From Phlebotomus papatasi (taxonomy: Eukaryota; Arthropoda; Insecta; Diptera; Psychodidae): a stretch of 64,000 bases of DNA. Positions within the stretch are counted from its first letter, which is position 1. Every line of letters begins with the position of its first letter. Below, piece by piece: positions 57,890 to 64,000 of the stretch. The notes under the pieces were generated by a model. The model worked only from the letters and a program-made list of their open reading frames with translations, did no database searches and was not told the DNA's origin. The translations under genes and the position numbers were made by a program. The stretch lies in NCBI RefSeq assembly GCF_024763615.1, contig NC_077224.1, positions 53,950,712 through 54,014,711 of the forward strand. The letters run 5' to 3'.

Positions 57890-58905
57890 ATTGAAATTGC
57901 CACCATCTCCGAAGAAGGTTTTCCATGTGCTAATTTTGGCTCTGAAATTGAGGATGGCTACAGTGAGGTGGCAACAAGAATACATTGAACTTATGAGAGG
58001 CATTAGCCAGGGACATCTATTTGAAGTCATTAGTCACTTGGTTGCGGTGAAATTTCCATTCTTCTGCTCTGCCATACGGAATGAAAATGCAAGAGATTCA
58101 GTGTCCGGAAGGCTAAAATATATGTGCAAATGTAATTGTGGTATTTTGGGTGATTGCCAAACGACTAAACAATGCTATGGGCTCAAACTGCACACCATCC
58201 ACAATCCACATCAACAGAGTCAGCACACGATGGATATATCCTAATTTACCTAATGGCATCCAACAGATCTACACTCACCTGGAAATATCTTCATTTACCA
58301 CAGGTTACCCCATTCTAAACAACTCTTTCATGAATGCACAAAGAAGCAAACAGATAATTCTAGGAATTCACATTTACCGATTTGCAACAGAGACTGAAAG
58401 TGCTACTTTGTATTGAACATCCACGGGAAATGCGCAAGAATTGTTGTGAAAATTCACCAATCGATTTTATCTCAAAGTCTCAATCACGAATAGAACCAAC
58501 CATGCAAAAAGACCCTCAAAACCCTATTGATAGGATTTCTATTCTTCTTCTTCAAAAAAAATCAAATACACTTCCGAACATCCGAATATTTATCTGAATG
58601 CCTAAGAGTTAATTTAATATCTGCAGAAGACATTTATTTCATCATGTGAATCTCTGCAATTTCCCATGTGGAATGTCAATTCAGTTTATTGAAGACGTTC
58701 CACGGCACAGATTTCATGTTCCTCCCCTTCACATACAGAACAACATTCCTTTTTCTGGCAGATTACGTGGTATTTTCACAACAAAGCAGCTACAACACCC
58801 AATTACTCCTGCGCCCACGCATTTCAGGCCCAATTGTACACCCGGAAGGTATGACAGAAAAAAAATGAATGACAGGAATTGTTTTGTATATTTCTGCAGC
58901 TAAGC
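57890..58905 (+). other. GC-richer stretch with overlapping unrecognised frames
   Basis: Three successive plus-strand frames (57891-58244, 117 codons; 58138-58416, 92; 58646-58903, 85) occupy a stretch with less AT bias than its surroundings. None shows a domain, signal peptide or repeat I recognise, and frame changes occur without evident splice sites. It could be conserved non-coding DNA, UTR or part of a transcribed non-coding RNA. Not annotated as coding. Confidence 0.25.
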
Positions 58906-60538
58906 TTAATGCGGGATAATGAGGTGGTTCCCTGATATAGGCGGGCTGAAATACTTAAGGATAATAGACCTCCATAATTTGCAGCTGAAATTAAAAATCA
59001 TGTAATGAGAATGTTACCGCAATGCACTGATTTTTACCCAATAAAGATGTATTTACGATAGGTCATTAGTAAAATTTTAAATATTGATAATTATGATCTT
59101 ATTAAGGATATATAGAACCTTATTCCATTGATTTGATAGCTAGTGAACTATAGAAGCCAAACGGTATGAGTTATTGACATATGGTCTTTAGTAACCCCTC
59201 ATAAATTGTAAACCTATTATTTTCAGTGAATTGTATACGTTACTATTCAAATCCATCCCAGGGCCGCTTCTAAGCCCTTGCGGTGTCATTGCCTTCAGGG
59301 TCTTTGTCACTGTACCTATAAGTTAAAGAACCGAGAAAGTCAGTTCGGCTAGAACGTCAGAGAATTAGGACGTGTAGACTTGGGTCTCTCGGGGAAATCT
59401 GGCTGGGTGCTAAAAGATGTGGCGGCTAGTTGCTTAAAAGAGCCCATTTCCTATCAATCCTTCCAACCTGAGAATCCGACCGGTAGCTTACAAAATTAAC
59501 GTTTTTATAGATAAAATCAAGGGATTATATGTAGGGGAGACCGTGGTAGAATTAGCTACCAAATGAAATTTTTCATTGAGTTTAATTTGTACAGAAAATG
59601 TTTGTATGAGGCTGATAAATATTTCAATGAATAGTAAGGGATTTAGAATAAAGAGTGGTTTCCACAATATTCCTTCGAATAGTTTGTAAGAAGGTTGTTC
59701 CCCCTTATAAACTGCCAGAAAAAAATTGTCATAATTATTAAAGAATATTCTTTTGACAAGATTTTAACAAAATCCAATTTGCCGCTTTTAAAACGTTTTC
59801 TTTCAGAGTATCTGAACAATTGGGCATCTACCACCCTAAAACTGCTCTAACCATTTCATTTATTTTCAGAGTTGGATACATTTTGAGGGTAACCAAAAGC
59901 GAATAGTATCAATAGTGTAGTATCAAGAGCTTTTGAGATTAAACCAATTTTGTTTTTTTTTCGCTCAATTGTTGTATCACGATTCGTTTAACGTTTAACT
60001 TTTTCTGTTGGCATTCGCTCTTCACTCCAAAATCTTCATACAAAATACCGCTGCATAATATGTATAAAAATTAATTAAATCAATTGTAATTTCCATAAAA
60101 GTCGTCCACCAATTAAAACATTTTAGAAAAGAAATTTTATGATAGCTTTGAAAAATTGTAATGTTTCAATTTAGTACTTTTCATTTTGATTTAGCTACAT
60201 TTAGTATCTGATGAAACTTTTTTAAGGCAAAAAAAGATTTTTTTCGTGCAATTTTAAGCACCTTATTTTACTTTTTTTAATTTCGATTCAAATTAAAAAT
60301 TAATTATATTATATAAGGAAAAACAAATTCTTTTATAGTTTTTAATTAGGAAAATAAATAGATAAGACGATTCTGTAAAATGATAAGATAAGATTCTTGA
60401 TTCGCTGATAAGTATAATATTTTGTTTGTTTTTTTTTATCAAACGTGTTCTATTATTATTTGGTAATTAAGAAGGTCATTTGCAAAATTTTAGGAAATTA
60501 TATTGTAATTGTTAAAACAACCAGGAATAAGGAGTGGC
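58906..60538. other. Stretch with no recognised gene
   Basis: Mostly AT-rich. A GC-richer patch at about 59250-59490 has no identifiable element ends. Confidence 0.5.
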
Positions 60539-60550
60539 AAAACTTCCCAT

Positions 60551-61096
60551 ACGATTGAAGATTTTCCGGTGATCGCCAGTGGGAAAGAAGTCACTTAAAG
60601 ATTAAAACAGTTTCTTAATCTTCCCCAGAGCTTTCGGTCTGGATATGGACCTTCTTCAGTGGTCGACTAAACTATGTTTCTAGATTTCTTGAGGATCGTT
60701 CTTCTTATTCAAAATAAAATCAAACATCACTATCAGGAACTGTCAATTGGGACGGTTTTTTTTACTATTTTCTCTAAAATGTGTGATCTAATTCTTAATG
60801 TTTGATACAGAAACTCTTTTCTTGCATGGAAAAGGAGTCTCTGTTAAGAATTAGATAACACATTTTAGAGAAAATATTGAAAAGAAAAACGTCCCAATTG
60901 ATAGTTCCTGATAGTGACATTTCATATTATTGTAAATAAAAACGATCCTCAATAAATCAAGAAACATAGTTTAGTCGACCACTGAAGAAGGTCCATATCC
61001 GTACCGAAAGCTCTGGGGAAGATTAAAAAAGGGTTTTAATCTTGAGGTGACTTCATTCACACTGGAGATCATCGGAAAATCTTCAATCGTACATTA
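60551..61096. mobile_element. Near-perfect palindrome of about 545 bp in a 13-bp direct repeat
   Basis: Arms from 60551 (ACGATTGAAGATTTTCC) inward are mirrored to 61092. The symmetry axis is near 60825, within GAAACTCTTTTCTTGCATGG. The direct repeat AAACTTCCCATAC lies at 60540-60552 and 61118-61130. Each arm has a CCCCAGAGCTTTCGG block and CTGAAGA-N17-GAAA in the same relation. Non-coding. Two inverted copies of one retroposed sequence, or a foldback element, would both explain it. Confidence 0.8.
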
Positions 61097-61289
61097 ACCA
61101 CGCCAGTCCAAACATCCAAACTTCCCATACTTTACGAAATGCTTGGATTTGCAATTTGTATGCTATATCTCAAGAGTACTTTCGCATCATTTACCGTTCA
61201 CCGGCTCACTTCAAATTTTGAACCAATATACAAATTGCTCATAAAATCGTTCAAAATATATTAGAAATATTATATTAGAATTCGATAGC

Positions 61290-61511
61290 TCCATTCCATA
61301 CTATTCGAAGCCGACTTAGTCTTGTATTACTCCGAGAGATGTGTTGTGCCTAGGGTCGAGATCTACGACTGGTGAAAATTTGGTGATCATGAAGTCGAGA
61401 TGTCCATTTTTTTGGAAAAAAAATGTACAACATGATCAACATAGAAAATCGCCAACTTCAAATGACTCTCCTGAAAAGTTTTCATTCTGAGATAGAATAG
61501 TATGGAATGGA
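61290..61511. repeat. 17-bp perfect inverted repeat, possible MITE ends
   Basis: TCCATTCCATACTATTC at 61290-61306 is exactly inverted at 61495-61511. The 190 bp between is AT-rich. The flanks do not show a clear target duplication, so it is only a candidate element. Confidence 0.5.
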
Positions 61512-61870
61512 AACGTTAAATTCGTTTGCGGATAAAAATTACTTTTCGGTTCATAATTGATTAAATTCGGTTCATAATTATCAGAAATTTTAAGACCTTT
61601 CCAGTGAGCCCAAACATGATCCCTTTCGTTTGAGAAATACACTCCCCAGAGCCCTTTAAATCTTTGACCCTAAACAATCTATTTGAAATTATTCCAAGCT
61701 TTAAGTCATATTCACGATGAAAAAGAATCACGTGACGCGTTTTCAAGCAATTCCAAAAAAAACATGATTTTGGAGGGGAAGAGAAGAGACGGGGGGAAAA
61801 TCACGGGTGTGTTAATTATTCAAGGGTTGTCTTATAGGGAGCTCCGTGAAGGTCCCAAGTTTGGCCAGTA

Positions 61871-62085
61871 GGGGGAAAGTAGGGCACCTTTGAATTAGGG
61901 AAGCTTTGAAATTGGGCTTCCTTCTCCTATTTTTAAATGGAATTGAGGCTTATGATGATGGCTTTTTGCTTTGCAGTTAGTTTGTTGAGCTAAGTTATAT
62001 CATGCTAAGGCCCAGTTTCGTTTAAAAATATGAGAAAACACGCAATTTTAAAGCTACCCCAATTCAAAGATGTCCCACTTCCCCC
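61871..62085. mobile_element. MITE, GGGGGAAAGT-type, best-preserved copy 3
   Basis: GGGGGAAAGTAGGGCACCTT on the left and GGGGGAAGTGGGACATCTTT inward from the right, with TA on both sides (61869-61870, 62086-62087). The inner arms continue in symmetry (CTCCTATTTTTAAA versus TTTAAAAATATGAG). 215 bp, non-coding. Confidence 0.85.
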
Positions 62086-62157
62086 TAGATGTGATTAACA
62101 TACAGGAAAGGGTAAAACACAATGGCGATTACTTTGATTTCGAAGCAAAAACTTTTA

Positions 62158-62590
62158 TGGTAACTGTACAAAATTTCGGCCAGCTTGCAATTTCGTCCAG
62201 CCTGCAATTTCGGCCACTTCTTTTGTTCTACAAATTTCCATAAGTTTTTATTTTTTGCATACCTTACATATTTTACAATGCAAAAATACGCTTTGACGAA
62301 CGAGATAATGTGAAAGGGATTTTGAAAAAATTCCGGAAGGGCAAGAAACTATGAGAATCAAGGTGGACGAATTATTACCCAGAGTTAAGTCTATATTTTT
62401 ATTCATTTTAAAATGTATTAAGAATGATTTTAGAAATATCAAAGATGATAAATTATCTACAAGATTTTAAAGAACACTCCTTAAAAAGAAGTAACAAAAA
62501 AACAATCAATTTGCAATTAAAATTATTATACTTCAAACTTAAAAATTTAACACTTGCATGCGACTATGCCGAAATTTGGTACAGTTACCT
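62158..62590. mobile_element. MITE related to 55658-56084, inverted copy 2
   Basis: TGGTAACTGTACAAAATTTC on the left and GAGGTAACTGTACCAAATTT inward from the right. The interior is the reverse complement of the 55658 copy: ATTCATTTTAAAATGTATTA, and CGGCCA strings near the left. The ends are slightly decayed and the TA flanks uncertain. Confidence 0.7.
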
Positions 62591-64000
62591 CATTCAAAAA
62601 TTCCCATTTGAATGAGAATAATGTTGTTGAAAGCTTAGTTTTCAATTTTAGAACAAAGTAAAACTATTTTCTGTAATTATAAAAGTTAGAATTGTGCAAT
62701 TTTTTTCTCTCTGTACTGAAAAGCAACATGAAAGCAATGTGAGTGAATAAATTTTGTCAGAAATACAGAAAGTGAGTAATTTTGAAACATTAACGTAAAT
62801 GAAGCCCGCATGCTTCCGTTTAGCCACACCTGAAATATATTTGAGTATTTTATGTAAATGACTACATAACATACAAGTTTTGATGTTGGTTATTACCCAG
62901 AAATATAATTAATTCCATTTATGCCGAATGTCAAATATATGTATATATTTGCATGTGGAAACATAAAATATTATAGAACCATGGTGAATATAACGAAAAT
63001 GACAATTTATAATTTCCCCAAAGGCTCCCAACTGCCAATGGAATTAATTAATATGTTGTGTTGTGTAATATTTCCGGAAGACGAGTATTTGGGGGATGTT
63101 TGTGAAAATCCAGAACTCCCCATTTAATACTCACCCATTGCTCATTTAGGGGTCAGGACAATCGGAAGTCTTCCTCAGAAATTCCTAATAAAGCTACTTT
63201 CTGGAAGGATGGGCATGAATATAACACCCAATGGGTTTATTGATCTTAAGATAAAGATATTAAATCCAATTGCTGGCGCCTACAATATAATATTGCAATA
63301 GCACTAGAGGGTAATAAGCCGATGGACAGCACTGAAACTTAGGCCTAAATGAGAAATGAGAATTCAATAAAATATTTGCCAACATGACGAACGAATTGAA
63401 CTTTCTCATAAGCAAATAATACAAGTGTGAGTAATGATAATACTTTTATGCCAGTACTATTCTGCAATTCCATTCTGTTTGCATTTCCATCTTTATCTCA
63501 TTTGGTAGATGTGAATGGACCTTTCCATCCTCATATAATAATACCAATAATTCCACATTATCAATTATCGACTGCCCCAGACTGACACAATGACAAGGAT
63601 AGTCTCTCTCAGAATTAACAACTATTGTGTTAATCTGTCAAATAAGTCTCAGAGCTTTCTCAATAAAGTGAACCCCCCAAAATTTTAATAGGGGTCAATT
63701 ACTAGCACACTGAGAAGAAAAGCTCCTCTATAATACTCAACATAATTTACATTCCACATTTGCATAAAATAGTTCCATGTGTTTTAAGTCTCTCTTATCA
63801 TGACTTTACACTTTGGGGCAGTAAGATTATTTTCACTGCAATTCATTAAATGTTTATTGAATGGTAAGACCCTAATTCTAGGGATTTGGAATGGGGCTAA
63901 ATAAAGCACTTTCTAAAGCTTCATAGGAACAATGGATAAGAATGTGGAGTTCAGAATACTTGAGAATTTTAAGGTCATAAACGAGGACAAAAACTCTGTA
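62591..64000. other. Stretch with no recognised gene
   Basis: AT-rich, apparently unique sequence with frames under 75 codons and no element ends visible. It runs to the window edge. Confidence 0.55.

Noticed and set aside
57891..58903. Multi-exon gene from three successive plus-strand frames
   Set aside because: No recognisable protein motif, no convincing splice sites joining the frames, and each is short enough to be chance in a GC-richer stretch.

Overview
This window looks like eukaryotic, AT-rich, repeat-dense non-coding DNA. It is probably intergenic or intronic sequence from an arthropod, perhaps a dipteran insect. That assignment is inference. It rests on the lack of any long open reading frame (longest 222 codons, unrecognised), on tRNA-derived SINEs and many short TA-flanked inverted-repeat elements, and on the broken remains of a protein family I know from arthropod repeats. 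There are no operons, ribosome binding sites, rRNAs or convincing intact tRNAs, and I could not identify a single intact gene.

Layout. 1-6.8 kb: small inverted-repeat elements (MITE-like), a SINE with a perfect 14-bp target-site duplication (TSD), and an 0.8-kb TA-flanked element. 6.8-8.9 kb: a 2.1-kb element with arms of about 450 bp in inverted orientation, holding a broken protein gene and a second repeat inserted upstream of it. 9-16.6 kb: more MITEs, a TTAA-flanked piggyBac-like MITE and a GC-rich island that may be a retroposed fragment. 16.7-18.9 kb: a 2.2-kb TA-flanked element with no recognisable transposase. 19-23.4 kb: degenerate tandem repeats and a minisatellite family built on a CCCGAAAGCC-like unit. 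23.8-28.1 kb: a composite repeat made of roughly 300-bp degenerate units, a CCGG simple repeat, two head-to-head elements sharing 8-bp duplications, and a partial foldback element.

28.1-40.7 kb is a 12.6-kb satellite array of about 72 monomers of 171-176 bp. It has visible higher-order structure: tandem 4-mer (691 bp), 7-mer (1217 bp) and 15-mer (2597 bp) units, with the 4-mer duplication nested inside the 15-mer duplication. Both edges abut copies of one foldback repeat family in the same orientation.

40.7-48.6 kb: foldback repeats, nested TA-flanked elements (one with its empty target site preserved elsewhere in the window), an LTR-like segment and a second SINE. 50.5-51 kb: a pogo/Tigger-like MITE carrying a palindromic insertion with a 14-bp direct repeat. 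55-56 kb and 60.5-62.6 kb: further MITEs and a near-perfect palindrome of about 550 bp. The remaining stretches hold nothing I can identify.

The elements are not a co-operating gene set. The value of the window is a readable history of nested transposition and satellite amplification.
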